Origin: Colwellia sp. | GTDB lineage: Bacteria > Pseudomonadota > Gammaproteobacteria > Enterobacterales > Alteromonadaceae | Length of the DNA: 23,538 nt | Assembly (NCBI GenBank): GCA_003521815.1 | Contig: DPHE01000021.1 | Location: forward strand, 1 to 23,538 | Direction: 5' to 3' | Shown: positions 7,897 through 16,642 of the stretch, in pieces | How the letters are laid out: each line of letters opens with the position of its first letter | Position numbering within the stretch: the first letter of the stretch is position 1 | The notes under the pieces: model-generated | What the model was told of the DNA's origin: nothing | Database searches by the model: none | The model's input: the letters and a program-made list of their open reading frames with translations, nothing else | Position numbers and translations under genes: made by a program

Positions 7897-7917
7897 TTAT
7901 CAACAAAGTTATCCACA
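7897..7917 (+). promoter_or_regulatory. DnaA box pair upstream of polA
   Basis: TTATCAACA (7897-7905, one mismatch) and TTATCCACA (7909-7917, perfect) lie in the same orientation with a 3-nt gap, immediately before the weak candidate polA promoter. A tandem pair plus the box at 7766 makes chance less likely than for a single site. Confidence 0.62.
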
Positions 7918-8006
7918 TTGCACTTGAACCAATTGTCACTGTGTAGTAGAGCTAAAGCGCGGTTTGTGGCATGCTTAACCCATCTTATTGTTTCGACTCA
8001 CTTCTT

Positions 8007-10811
8007 ATGACAACTTTTCCAGAAAAATCTTCGCAAATTCCTTCAGAAATAAAGCAACCACTTATTTTAGTTGATGGCTCATCTTATTTATTTCGTGCTT
8101 ACCATGTGCCTTACCTGCAAGCTTTATCTACTGCAAGTGGTCAACCTACCGGCGCAATTACCGGTGTATTAAATATGCTCGGTAGTTTGAAAAAAGACTA
8201 CCCTAATGGCAATATTATCGCGATCTTCGATGCCAAAGGAAAAACCTTTCGTAATGACATGTATCCCGAATACAAAGCTAACCGTCCACCCATGCCTGAT
8301 GATTTACGCACTCAAATTGCGCCTTTACACCAAATTATTAGTGCTATGGGTTTACCACTTTTAGTTATTCCTGATGTTGAGGCCGATGATGTTATTGGCA
8401 CATTGGCAAAACAAGCCGATGAGCTTGGTATTGAAACGGTTATTTCGACAGGCGATAAAGACATGGCGCAGCTAGTAACGCCTCATGTTCGTTTGATTAA
8501 TACCATGACAAACGTAGAGATGGACGTTACTGGTGTTAGTGATAAGTTTGGTGTTCGCCCTGATCAAATCATCGATTACCTTGCCTTGATGGGTGACAAA
8601 GTGGATAACATTCCAGGCGTAGTGAAGTGTGGTCCAAAAACTGCGGTAAAATGGTTAGCAGAATACGGCACATTACATGACGTTATTGCCAATGCGGACA
8701 AAGTGAAAGGCAAAGTGGGTGAAAACCTACGTGATGCATTAGAACAGTTACCGTTGTCTTATCAATTAGCCACCATTAAATGCGATGTAGAATTAGATCA
8801 CACTGCCGCAGAATTAGCACCCAGTGAACCCGACACTGATGCATTAAGATCGCTTTATCAAGAGTTTGAACTAAAACGCTTGTTAGCTGATTTAGATAAA
8901 GGCAGCAGTGGTAAAAAACCAACGAGCACGTCTAAGGCCAAAACGAGCACTAGTGTTGCTGAATCAGACAGTGTTGAGGTTACTTCAGTGGAAGTGGCTG
9001 AGAGTGAATACGATATCATTCTTGATAAAGAAGCATTTGATAGCTGGTTAACTAAATTAGAAGCTAGTGATGCTTTTGCTTTCGACACCGAAACCACCAG
9101 TGTCTATTATATGAAAGCTGAGCTTGTCGGCTTATCTTTTGCTGTGGAAGTCGGCAAGGCGGCTTATGTGCCTTTGATTCATGACTACATTGATGCACCA
9201 GAACAACTTGATCTTGACTGGGTATTGGCACAATTAAAGCCGCTATTAGAAAGTACCCGAATTAAAAAAATTGGTCAAAATTTAAAATACGATGCCAATG
9301 TATTAAGTCATTATGATATTAAATTACAAGGCATTGCTTTTGATACCATGATTGAATCCTATTGTTACAACAGTATTGTTACTCGTCATAATATGGATGC
9401 ATTAGCGCTTAAATATCTAGATTATAAAACGGTTCATTTTGAGGACATTGCGGGTAAAGGAGCAAAGCAGTTAACTTTTAATCAAATAGAGATTGAAACA
9501 GCAGGTCAATACGCCGCTGAAGATGCTGATATAACCTTGCGTTTACACCACGCCATTTTTCCTGCGCTTGAGCAGCTACCTGAGCAACTTAGTGTTTATA
9601 ACGACATTGAAATACCATTACTGCCAGTATTAGCACAAATGGAGCAAACAGGCGTGTTGATTGATTGCGATATACTCGATCAGCAAAGCCAACGTATTGG
9701 GCAGCGATTAGACGAGCTAGAAATTGAAGCCCATAACTTAGCAGGAAAAAGTTTTAACCTGAGCTCACCTAAGCAGTTGCAACAAATATTGTTTGAAGAG
9801 TTAAAAATTCCTGTTATTAAAAAAACACCTAAAGGCGCTCCTTCTACCGCAGAAGAAGTGTTACAAGAGTTGGCGCTTGACTATCCACTGCCAAAAGTGA
9901 TTTTAGAAAATCGCGGTTTGAGTAAGTTAAAATCAACTTATACTGATAAATTACCGTTAATGGTTAGTCCTAAAACGGGACGAGTACATACGTCTTATCA
10001 TCAAGCCGTAACTGCCACAGGGCGTTTATCGTCAACCGATCCAAACTTACAAAACATTCCAATTCGCTCAGAGCAAGGTCGTAAAATTCGCTGTGCTTTT
10101 ATTGCTCCGAAAGATCATAAAATTGTTGCGATTGATTACTCTCAAATTGAATTACGTATCATGGCTCACTTATCGAACGATAAAGGCTTAGTGACTGCAT
10201 TTAGTGAAGGTAAAGATGTACATCGCGCGACTGCAGCTGAAATTTTTGCCGTTGAATTAGATGAAGTAACCACCGATCAGCGTCGTAGTGCTAAAGCGAT
10301 TAACTTTGGCTTGATCTACGGTATGTCAGCATTCGGTTTAGCCAAACAATTGAGTATTGGTCGTCATCAAGCACAAGAGTATCAAGATAAGTATTTTCAA
10401 CGCTATCCTGGCGTACTAACGTATATGGAAGAAACTCGCCAACAAGCCAGTGAGCAAGGTTTTGTAGAAACATTATTTGGTCGTCGATTATATCTACCCG
10501 ACATTAACGCTAAAAATGGTATGCGTAAAAAAGCAGCGGAACGTGCCGCTATTAATGCGCCTATGCAAGGTACCGCGGCAGATATCATCAAAAAAGCCAT
10601 GCTAGCCGTTGCCGCTTGGTTATCGGAACAAAATGATGACCGTATTAAAATGACCATGCAAGTACACGATGAATTGATTTTTGAAATTCACCAAGATATT
10701 GTCGAAGAAACTACCGCTAAATTAGTTGAACTGATGAATAATGCGGTTGAATTAAGTGTGCCGTTAATTGCTGACGCAGGGATAGGAAACAACTGGGAAG
10801 AAGCACATTAA
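8007..10811 (+). CDS. polA: DNA polymerase I
   Basis: Pol I, which removes RNA primers, fills gaps and takes part in excision repair. From ATG 8007 the product is 934 residues (E. coli 928). The 5'-nuclease domain starts at PLILVDGSSYLFRAYH and includes FDAKGKTFR, VEADDVIGTLA and STGDKDMAQLV. After a Ser/Thr/Lys-rich linker the 3'-5' exonuclease domain is intact, with D360/E362 in FDTET, NLKYD and YAAEDAD, so proofreading should be active. The polymerase domain has D710 in DYSQIE, the finger motif RRSAKAINFGLIYG, and D888 in VHDELIFE. An in-frame ATG 12 codons upstream (7971) gives an unconserved extension; neither start has a good Shine-Dalgarno, so the start is uncertain. DnaA boxes precede the gene. 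It converges on recG. Confidence 0.97.
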   Translation: MTTFPEKSSQIPSEIKQPLILVDGSSYLFRAYHVPYLQALSTASGQPTGAITGVLNMLGSLKKDYPNGNIIAIFDAKGKTFRNDMYPEYKANRPPMPDDLRTQIAPLHQIISAMGLPLLVIPDVEADDVIGTLAKQADELGIETVISTGDKDMAQLVTPHVRLINTMTNVEMDVTGVSDKFGVRPDQIIDYLALMGDKVDNIPGVVKCGPKTAVKWLAEYGTLHDVIANADKVKGKVGENLRDALEQLPLSYQLATIKCDVELDHTAAELAPSEPDTDALRSLYQEFELKRLLADLDKGSSGKKPTSTSKAKTSTSVAESDSVEVTSVEVAESEYDIILDKEAFDSWLTKLEASDAFAFDTETTSVYYMKAELVGLSFAVEVGKAAYVPLIHDYIDAPEQLDLDWVLAQLKPLLESTRIKKIGQNLKYDANVLSHYDIKLQGIAFDTMIESYCYNSIVTRHNMDALALKYLDYKTVHFEDIAGKGAKQLTFNQIEIETAGQYAAEDADITLRLHHAIFPALEQLPEQLSVYNDIEIPLLPVLAQMEQTGVLIDCDILDQQSQRIGQRLDELEIEAHNLAGKSFNLSSPKQLQQILFEELKIPVIKKTPKGAPSTAEEVLQELALDYPLPKVILENRGLSKLKSTYTDKLPLMVSPKTGRVHTSYHQAVTATGRLSSTDPNLQNIPIRSEQGRKIRCAFIAPKDHKIVAIDYSQIELRIMAHLSNDKGLVTAFSEGKDVHRATAAEIFAVELDEVTTDQRRSAKAINFGLIYGMSAFGLAKQLSIGRHQAQEYQDKYFQRYPGVLTYMEETRQQASEQGFVETLFGRRLYLPDINAKNGMRKKAAERAAINAPMQGTAADIIKKAMLAVAAWLSEQNDDRIKMTMQVHDELIFEIHQDIVEETTAKLVELMNNAVELSVPLIADAGIGNNWEEAH

Positions 10812-10966
10812 TACCCAATAAACTATCAAACTTATGTAGATCAATAAGGAACAATTTACATTGAGAAAGAATGTTGTTCTAGTAGTATTTTAGCCCCTTG
10901 AACCCTTTGACGAGCTCAGGATGAACGGACGTTATGCCCCTTCGCCCTGAGCGTGTCGAAGGGGCA
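10811..10966 (+). repeat. REP/MITE-like element, copy A (polA/recG junction)
   Basis: Fills the gap between convergent polA and recG. A non-palindromic head (10811-10874, containing ATGTAGATCAAT and GAAAGAATGT) is followed by two REP-like units in opposite orientation: CTTTGACGAGCTCAGGATGA (within 10903-10928) and CTTCGCCCTGAGCGTGTCGA (within 10937-10964). Head and repeat units recur inverted at 21781-22006. No protein is encoded. It abuts the polA stop, so it probably supplies the 3' end of both genes. Confidence 0.8.
10935..10966. terminator. GC-rich hairpin between convergent polA and recG
   Basis: Perfect 10-bp stem, TGCCCCTTCG (10935-10944) with CGAAGGGGCA (10957-10966), 12-nt loop, within the REP-like element. 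There is no T-run on either side. By position it is the only strong structure that could end either convergent transcript. Confidence 0.45.
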
Positions 10967-10973
10967 GGCAAGG

Positions 10974-13097
10974 CTATGCGTTTGAATAGCGCTCTTTATT
11001 ACCTAGCCAACGCTGAATAAGTGCTTGAGCACATTCAGGGTTTTGACATGATAATAAGTAGGCTTTTTGCTTAATTTCAGGGATAAGATAACCATCTCGC
11101 ACTAAGTCGGCAATTTTCAATTCAGCTAAGCCAGTTTGACGAGTGCCAAGCAATTCGCCAGGCCCTCTAATTTCTAAATCTTTTTCGGCAATAACAAAAC
11201 CATCATTACTTTCTCTTAATACCGCTAAACGCTTGGTGGCTGTTTTTGTTAGCGGCGCTTTGTATAGCAATACACAATGTGACGCGACTGAACCTCGACC
11301 AACACGACCACGTAATTGATGTAATTGCGCCAATCCCAACCGTTCAGGATTTTCAATGACCATTAAACTTGCATTGGGCACATCAACGCCAACCTCAATA
11401 ACCGTTGTGGCAATTAAGAGATGTATTTTACCCGCTTTAAAATCTGTCATGATTTCTTGTTTTTCTATCGCTTTCATTCGCCCATGAACAAGGCCAATTT
11501 TCAACTCAGGCAATTGCTCTTGCAAGTGTAACGCCGTATCTTCGGCTGCTTGGCATTGTAATACCTCAGACTCTTCAATTAACGTGCAAACCCAATAGGC
11601 TTGTCGGTTGTCATTGGTACAGCCCTCTCTTATGCGTTCAATCACATTATCGCGACGGGAGTCGGGTAGGGCAACCGTATTAATGGGTGTGCGTCCTGGC
11701 GGCAGTTCATCAATAACCGAGGTGTCTAAATCAGCGTATGCAGTCATGGCTAAAGTTCGAGGAATAGGCGTGGCAGTCATAATCAATTGATGAGGATAAT
11801 TCTCATCAAAAACGCCTTTTTCGCGCAGTGATAGCCGTTGATGAACACCAAATTTATGTTGTTCATCAATAACCACTAACACTAACTTGTTAAATTCTAC
11901 ATCAGTTTGAAACAAGGCATGGGTACCTATGACCATTTGCATTTCGCCACTGGCCATTTTTTCTAGTGCTAATCGGCGCGCTTTCGCTTTGGTTTTTCCA
12001 GCGAGCCAGCCAACGCTAATATCAAGCGGAGTAAACCAATTGGCAAAATTTATGGCGTGTTGCTCAGCTAATATTTCTGTTGGCGCCATTAACGCCACTT
12101 GATAACCTTGGCTTATAGCTGTTAACGCGGCTAGAGCGGCTACCAGCGTTTTACCTGAACCAACATCACCTTGTACTAAGCGCATCATGGGTTGAGATTT
12201 AGCTAAGTCAGTTTTTATCTCTGTTACCACGCGCGCTTGTGCATTAGTAGGTGAAAAGGGCAGCGATTTTAAAAAAGAGCCTTCAGCGGAATCAGATCCT
12301 TCAGTAGCGCAATAAGGTGCAATTGCCTGTTCAAGGCTTAATGAAATAGCATTATGTACGTCACTATTTTGCCTTACTTTGAGCATACTTAAATTATGAG
12401 CAATTAATTCTTCTTTAATCAAGCGTAATTGCGCAGGATGTTTTCCTAGCTCAAGTTGACTAGTTGACGCTTCTGGCGGTGGTCGATGAATAATAACTAA
12501 GGCTTGCGCTAGTGAGTATTGCTCGTCGAATAAATCACTCGGTAATAGCTCTTCTACTTGTCCACGTTGAAGTCGTATAAGGGCTTGATCGGTTAAGTTG
12601 CGTAGCGAAATTTGCTTTAAACCGTCAGTAGTAGGGTAAACCGGTGTTAAAGTTTCTTCAATGGGAGTTAGAGCACGGTCATCATCTAAAGGGCGATATT
12701 CAGGGTGTACTATTTGAAAGCCGTTTGGGCCACGTTTAATTTCGCCATAACAACGAATAGTTTGTCCGACACTTAAGCTATTTTTTAGACTAGCCGAGAA
12801 GCTAAAAAAACATAATTGTACATTACCTGTGCCATCAGTTACGTTGACCACCATCATACGGCGTTTGCCATGGGTAATCTGATTACTGGTTATTTCGCCG
12901 ATGATATTCGTATGCGTACCCACAAGGCATTCTCGAATGGTGGATACCCGGGTTCTGTCTTCATAACGCAGTGGTAAATGAAATAACAAATCTTGTACCG
13001 ATAATAAACTTAGCTTTTCTAGCCTTTTTGCCATACTTGGGCCAACACCTTTAAGTGTTGTAAGGGCGACTTGAGAGAGCTTAGTTAATGCTTCCAT
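10974..13097 (-). CDS. recG: ATP-dependent DNA helicase RecG
   Basis: Branch-migrating helicase that remodels stalled forks and Holliday junctions. The 707-residue protein (E. coli 693) has the N-terminal wedge/OB region beginning LKGVGPSMAKRLEKL with LPLRYEDRT, helicase motif I GDVGSGKT at 310-317, the Walker B variant DEQH at 411-414 followed by KFGVHQR, motif III TATPIPRTLAMT, and the C-terminal motifs TTVIEVGVDVPNA, QLRGRVGRG and GPGELLGTRQTG. It is the last gene of the spoT-ridA-trmH-recG series, beginning 32 nt after trmH, and meets polA tail to tail. The ribosome-binding site is weak, so coupling to trmH is likely. Confidence 0.97.
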   Translation of the reverse strand: MEALTKLSQVALTTLKGVGPSMAKRLEKLSLLSVQDLLFHLPLRYEDRTRVSTIRECLVGTHTNIIGEITSNQITHGKRRMMVVNVTDGTGNVQLCFFSFSASLKNSLSVGQTIRCYGEIKRGPNGFQIVHPEYRPLDDDRALTPIEETLTPVYPTTDGLKQISLRNLTDQALIRLQRGQVEELLPSDLFDEQYSLAQALVIIHRPPPEASTSQLELGKHPAQLRLIKEELIAHNLSMLKVRQNSDVHNAISLSLEQAIAPYCATEGSDSAEGSFLKSLPFSPTNAQARVVTEIKTDLAKSQPMMRLVQGDVGSGKTLVAALAALTAISQGYQVALMAPTEILAEQHAINFANWFTPLDISVGWLAGKTKAKARRLALEKMASGEMQMVIGTHALFQTDVEFNKLVLVVIDEQHKFGVHQRLSLREKGVFDENYPHQLIMTATPIPRTLAMTAYADLDTSVIDELPPGRTPINTVALPDSRRDNVIERIREGCTNDNRQAYWVCTLIEESEVLQCQAAEDTALHLQEQLPELKIGLVHGRMKAIEKQEIMTDFKAGKIHLLIATTVIEVGVDVPNASLMVIENPERLGLAQLHQLRGRVGRGSVASHCVLLYKAPLTKTATKRLAVLRESNDGFVIAEKDLEIRGPGELLGTRQTGLAELKIADLVRDGYLIPEIKQKAYLLSCQNPECAQALIQRWLGNKERYSNA

Positions 13098-13129
13098 AAT
13101 AACTTTTGGTTTAAAACCGTTCTTGGGGA

Positions 13130-13837
13130 TTAATCATCAAGGTGCTGCCAAGCTTTTTTATTCATTTGCATTTTTTGCCACCATATTTCTTCAGCAACAA
13201 TTTGTCCTTCTTCATCTATAACCGGATAAGGCAAGCCTTTTCGCTGACAAGCTTCAGCAAAAATAGGGTGACCCCCTTCAAATAATACGCGTTGTCGGCG
13301 TTCGTGACTTAGCCTCGGCGTATCATACATGCCGGCTAATTGTCGTTGGCGCTGTGCTTCGTATAACACCACTGAACAGGCAACCGACACATTTAGTGAT
13401 TGAACCATACCAACCATAGGAACAACAATATCTTGATCGGCTAAGGCCAAGGCAACATCGGAAGTACCAAATTTTTCTTGTCCTAAGATAATAGCGGTGG
13501 GCTTAGTGTAATCAATTTCACGAAAATCAACGGCAGTATCAGATAAGTTAGTGACCAATATTTGCATACCTTGCGCTTTCATGGCAGCAATAGCATCAGC
13601 TGTTTTACTATAATTATGAACATCAATCCAGTTTTGGCTTCCTGCAGCGCTACCGCCACGGACTTCTGCTTCTTCACTTTTCCATACGGCATGTACATCA
13701 CTAACACCAATAGCATCACAGGTGCGAACTACTGCGGCTAAATTATGGCTTTTATGTAAACCTTCCATACATACGGTAAGGTCTGGCTGGCGCTTATCAA
13801 GCATCGTATTGATGCGCTGTAGTCTTTTTGGAGTCAT
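13130..13837 (-). CDS. trmH: tRNA (guanosine18-2'-O)-methyltransferase TrmH
   Basis: SpoU-class (SPOUT) methyltransferase that makes Gm18 in tRNA. The 235-residue protein follows E. coli TrmH: RRINTMLDKRQ-type N-terminus, RQPDLTVCMEGLHKSHN, the conserved Arg in VVRTCDAIG, QILVTNLSDTAVDFREIDY, and the knot motifs ILGQEKFGTSD and MVQSLNVSVACSVVLYEAQRQRQ. Its place between spoT and recG is the classical gammaproteobacterial order. No clear Shine-Dalgarno is seen before the ATG. A perfect hairpin 64 nt upstream separates it from ridA. Confidence 0.96.
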   Translation of the reverse strand: MTPKRLQRINTMLDKRQPDLTVCMEGLHKSHNLAAVVRTCDAIGVSDVHAVWKSEEAEVRGGSAAGSQNWIDVHNYSKTADAIAAMKAQGMQILVTNLSDTAVDFREIDYTKPTAIILGQEKFGTSDVALALADQDIVVPMVGMVQSLNVSVACSVVLYEAQRQRQLAGMYDTPRLSHERRQRVLFEGGHPIFAEACQRKGLPYPVIDEEGQIVAEEIWWQKMQMNKKAWQHLDD

Positions 13838-13901
13838 AGTTTGTTATTAATAAAGTTAATATGTTAAATGAGCGAAATTTAGGCAAGCTGTTAAGTTAAG
13901 A

Positions 13902-13935
13902 GTCCATATCACTTATAGCGATAAGTGATATGGAC
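13902..13935. repeat. 15-bp perfect hairpin between ridA and trmH
   Basis: GTCCATATCACTTAT (13902-13916) and ATAAGTGATATGGAC (13921-13935) are perfect inverted arms with a 4-nt loop. The hairpin is 47 nt after the ridA stop and 64 nt before the trmH start. No T-run follows on either strand, so it fits an RNA-processing site, a weak attenuator or a protein-binding palindrome better than a standard terminator. Confidence 0.75.
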
Positions 13936-13982
13936 GAGTAATGCAGGCAGCGCAGCATAAAGTTAGATTGATAACGAATAGG

Positions 13983-14372
13983 CTAGTCGACGTTGGGTAA
14001 TTCCAATATACCATCAATTTCAATATCAACATCTTTTGGTAACCTCGATATTTGAATGGCGGCGCGCGCAGGGTAAGGTTGCTGAAAATATTTCGCCATT
14101 ATTTCATTAACCGTGGCAAAGTTACTTAAATCAGTCATAAAAATATTCACTTTTACCATGTCATTGATACTACCACCTGCTGCTTCACATACAGCAGCAA
14201 TGTTTTTAAATACTTGTTCGGTTTGTTCAGCGAATCCACCCTCGATGACTGTCATCGTTTCAGGAATAAGTGGAATTTGCCCAGATAAATAAACCGTATT
14301 GTTGACTTTAACGGCTTGACTATAAGTACCAATAGCACTGGGTGCTTGATCTGTTGTGATAATGCTTTTCAT
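13983..14372 (-). CDS. ridA: RidA family enamine/imine deaminase
   Basis: YjgF/YER057c/UK114-family protein, 129 residues. It hydrolyses reactive 2-aminoacrylate and related imines produced by PLP enzymes and so protects those enzymes. The active-site set is present: Y17, the SGQIP loop at 30-34, R103 in PARAAIQ, and E118 in DIEIDGI, as expected for a true RidA rather than a divergent paralogue. The start has a good AGGA site seven bases before the ATG. It begins 53 nt after spoT on the same strand and is an insertion into the spoT-trmH-recG order known from E. coli. Confidence 0.95.
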   Translation of the reverse strand: MKSIITTDQAPSAIGTYSQAVKVNNTVYLSGQIPLIPETMTVIEGGFAEQTEQVFKNIAAVCEAAGGSINDMVKVNIFMTDLSNFATVNEIMAKYFQQPYPARAAIQISRLPKDVDIEIDGILELPNVD

Positions 14373-14425
14373 TTTATTTCCTGCTATTTAATTTTTGTGA
14401 TGAGTAACACGCTACTTATCAGTTT

Positions 14426-16534
14426 TTATTTATTACGGATAACACGTTGTACATCAACCATTACCTTGATTTTTCGAATGATGTCAGCTAAGTGTATACG
14501 ATCACGACAGGTTAGTTCTATATCGATCATATAAAGGCCCGCTTCTTTTTCGCCCGAATTTAAGCTATGCACATTGGATCCACACTTGGCGATTACATTA
14601 GTTAGCTGTGCTAGAGCACCTTGATGATTTATGATTTCTATTCTGAGTTTAGCAATAAATTCTTTATCAATATCACTATCCCATTTTACGGGAAATAAAG
14701 CGCCAGGCTCATAGCCTTTAATATTTCTACAACCCTGCTGGTGAACCATCAGGCCTTTCCCTGGACTTAAATAGGCTAAAATCAAATCCCCTGGAATAGG
14801 GCGGCAACATTTTCCATAACTAACTAACATACCCTCTGTACCCTTAATCGGCATTTTGGTTTTACTGTATGCTGGGTTTAACTCACTGTCTTCAGTAAAC
14901 TCATTAGTAAGTCGTCTGGCAATACCGATACTTAACGCATTACCTAAGCCAATATTAGTCAATAAGTCATCAAAATTCTTATTGCCATTTTGCTGCACAA
15001 CGGCATCAATTTTTTCTTTACTTATATCGCCAAGTGGGACGTTACCAAGCGCGTGACTTAATAAGCGTAATCCTAGTGCCTTTGATTCGGTCTTTTCGCG
15101 ACTACGTAAATAGGTTCTTATTTGTAAACGAGCCTTGGACGTTACAACAAAGTTGAGCCAAGTGGCGTTAGGTCTAGCTGCGGCAGAAGTTATCACCTCA
15201 ATGGTTTGTCCAGAATCTAATGCACGGCTCAAAGGGTAGGGTTTGCGATCAACTTTCACACCAACGCATGAATTACCAACGTCTGTGTGAACCGCATAGG
15301 CAAAATCAACCGCGGTCGCACCCATAGGTAATTCAATAATACGTCCTTTTGGAGAAAATACGTAAATTTCTTCTGGAAACAGATCGGATTTTACATTTTC
15401 AATAAACTCAAATGAACTACCTGCGCTTTGTTGTAATTCTAATAAGCTTTGCATCCAATGACGGGCTTTCATTTGTGCGGTCGTATCAGCGTTCTCACTA
15501 CCTTCCTTATATAACCAATGAGCGGCAACGCCTTTATCGGCCATTTGTTCCATATCCTGAGTTCTGATTTGTATTTCAATAGGGATCCCATGAGGACCAA
15601 TGAGGGAAGTATGTAATGAACGATAGCCATTAGTTTTCGGAATGGCGATATAATCTTTGAAGCGACCGTCAATGGGTTTAAATAAATTATGCATAGCGCC
15701 TAACGCGCGATAACAGTCATCTATTTTACCACCAACAATGACACGAAAGGCATAAATATCCATCACATCATTGAACATTAGCTCTTTATTCAGCATTTTA
15801 CGATAAATAGAGTATAGGTGTTTTTCTCTACCGATAACTTGAGCGTCAATATTACTTTCAGATAAGCGTGCGGATACTTCTGCTTGGATATTCTTAATAA
15901 TGGTTTTTCGATTACCGCGAGCGCTACTTACTGCCGATTTTAGTGCTCTAGAGCGCATAGGATAAAGCGCTTTAAAGCCGAGTAATTCCAATTCATCTTT
16001 AATGTCATGAATACCCAGACGGTTAGCTATGGGCGCGTAAATTTCAAGCGTCTCACGGGCTATACGACGACGTTTATCGGGGCGTAAAGCACCCAAAGTA
16101 CGCATGTTATGGGTTCTATCGGCTAATTTGATTAAAATAACGCGGATATCTTGCACCATGGCCAAAACCATTTTTCGAAAATTTTCCGCTTGCATTTCTT
16201 CTTTATTGTCAAACTTGAGCTTATCGAGTTTACTAACTCCTTCAACGAGCTCTGCAACCGTATGACCAAATAATTCTGCTAGTTCATCTTGAGTAACTGG
16301 GGTGTCTTCTATAACGTCATGCAGTAGTGCCGCCATTAAAGTTTCATGATCTAGCTTCATTTTGGCTAGATTAAGCGCAACGGCAACAGGATGGGTGATA
16401 TAAGGATCACCGCTTGAGCGCATTTGACCATCGTGTGCATCCCTTGCTACAACATAAGCATGCTTAAGCAAGTCTACCTGCGATTTTGATAGGTAAGTAG
16501 AGCTTAATTCTTTTAATGGTTCAAATAGATACAC
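14426..16534 (-). CDS. spoT: Bifunctional (p)ppGpp synthetase/hydrolase SpoT
   Basis: Main (p)ppGpp hydrolase, with a weak synthetase; it sets the basal alarmone level. The 702-residue protein aligns end to end with E. coli SpoT. The hydrolase HD domain has THPVAV, HD at 72-73 in LLHDVIEDTP, and LIKLADRTHNMRTL. The synthetase domain has GREKHLYSIYRKM, DIYAFRVIV and IPKTNGYRSLHT. TGS (EIYVFSPKGRIIELP, DFAYAVHTD), zinc-finger/helical (CCRPIPGD) and C-terminal ACT (INHQGALAQLTNVI) regions follow. The start is GTG with GGAG six bases upstream, and the N-terminus MYLFEPL matches the family. It is separated from rpoZ by a strong hairpin terminator, so it probably has its own promoter in 16535-16640; a weak TTGCAT-N16-TATTCT candidate lies there. 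Confidence 0.98.
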   Translation of the reverse strand: MYLFEPLKELSSTYLSKSQVDLLKHAYVVARDAHDGQMRSSGDPYITHPVAVALNLAKMKLDHETLMAALLHDVIEDTPVTQDELAELFGHTVAELVEGVSKLDKLKFDNKEEMQAENFRKMVLAMVQDIRVILIKLADRTHNMRTLGALRPDKRRRIARETLEIYAPIANRLGIHDIKDELELLGFKALYPMRSRALKSAVSSARGNRKTIIKNIQAEVSARLSESNIDAQVIGREKHLYSIYRKMLNKELMFNDVMDIYAFRVIVGGKIDDCYRALGAMHNLFKPIDGRFKDYIAIPKTNGYRSLHTSLIGPHGIPIEIQIRTQDMEQMADKGVAAHWLYKEGSENADTTAQMKARHWMQSLLELQQSAGSSFEFIENVKSDLFPEEIYVFSPKGRIIELPMGATAVDFAYAVHTDVGNSCVGVKVDRKPYPLSRALDSGQTIEVITSAAARPNATWLNFVVTSKARLQIRTYLRSREKTESKALGLRLLSHALGNVPLGDISKEKIDAVVQQNGNKNFDDLLTNIGLGNALSIGIARRLTNEFTEDSELNPAYSKTKMPIKGTEGMLVSYGKCCRPIPGDLILAYLSPGKGLMVHQQGCRNIKGYEPGALFPVKWDSDIDKEFIAKLRIEIINHQGALAQLTNVIAKCGSNVHSLNSGEKEAGLYMIDIELTCRDRIHLADIIRKIKVMVDVQRVIRNK

Positions 16535-16642
16535 CTATCACTCCGAATTGATAGTCAACGACAATAGCTATAGAATACGTGGCTTTGCGCTAAATGCAAA
16601 GCAAATTTTGAAGTGATCTGTCGTGGTACAATAAGCAATAAA

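Larger units (their letters stand above)
7402..7970. other. 569-nt gene-free region before polA
   Basis: I see no convincing protein or tRNA gene on either strand. The region holds a candidate gor terminator, a possible fold at 7511-7580, an inverted repeat at 7726-7809, two perfect and one near-perfect DnaA boxes, and a weak sigma-70-like pair TTGAAC-N17-TAGAGC at 7924-7952 just before polA. The right half (about 7620-7860) is strikingly AT-rich. I searched by eye for a Spot 42-like RNA, which neighbours polA in enterics and vibrios, and did not see one. Confidence 0.6.

Noticed and set aside
7402..7970. Spot 42 (spf) sRNA near polA, or a chromosomal origin
   Set aside because: No sequence resembling the Spot 42 core was found here or after polA. 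For an origin the DnaA boxes are too few, and the usual origin neighbours (dnaA, mnmG, rsmG) are absent.
8858..9097. 79-codon minus-strand ORF in polA
   Set aside because: Antisense to the Ser/Lys-rich linker of Pol I; the Ser/Leu-rich translation is typical of a shadow frame.
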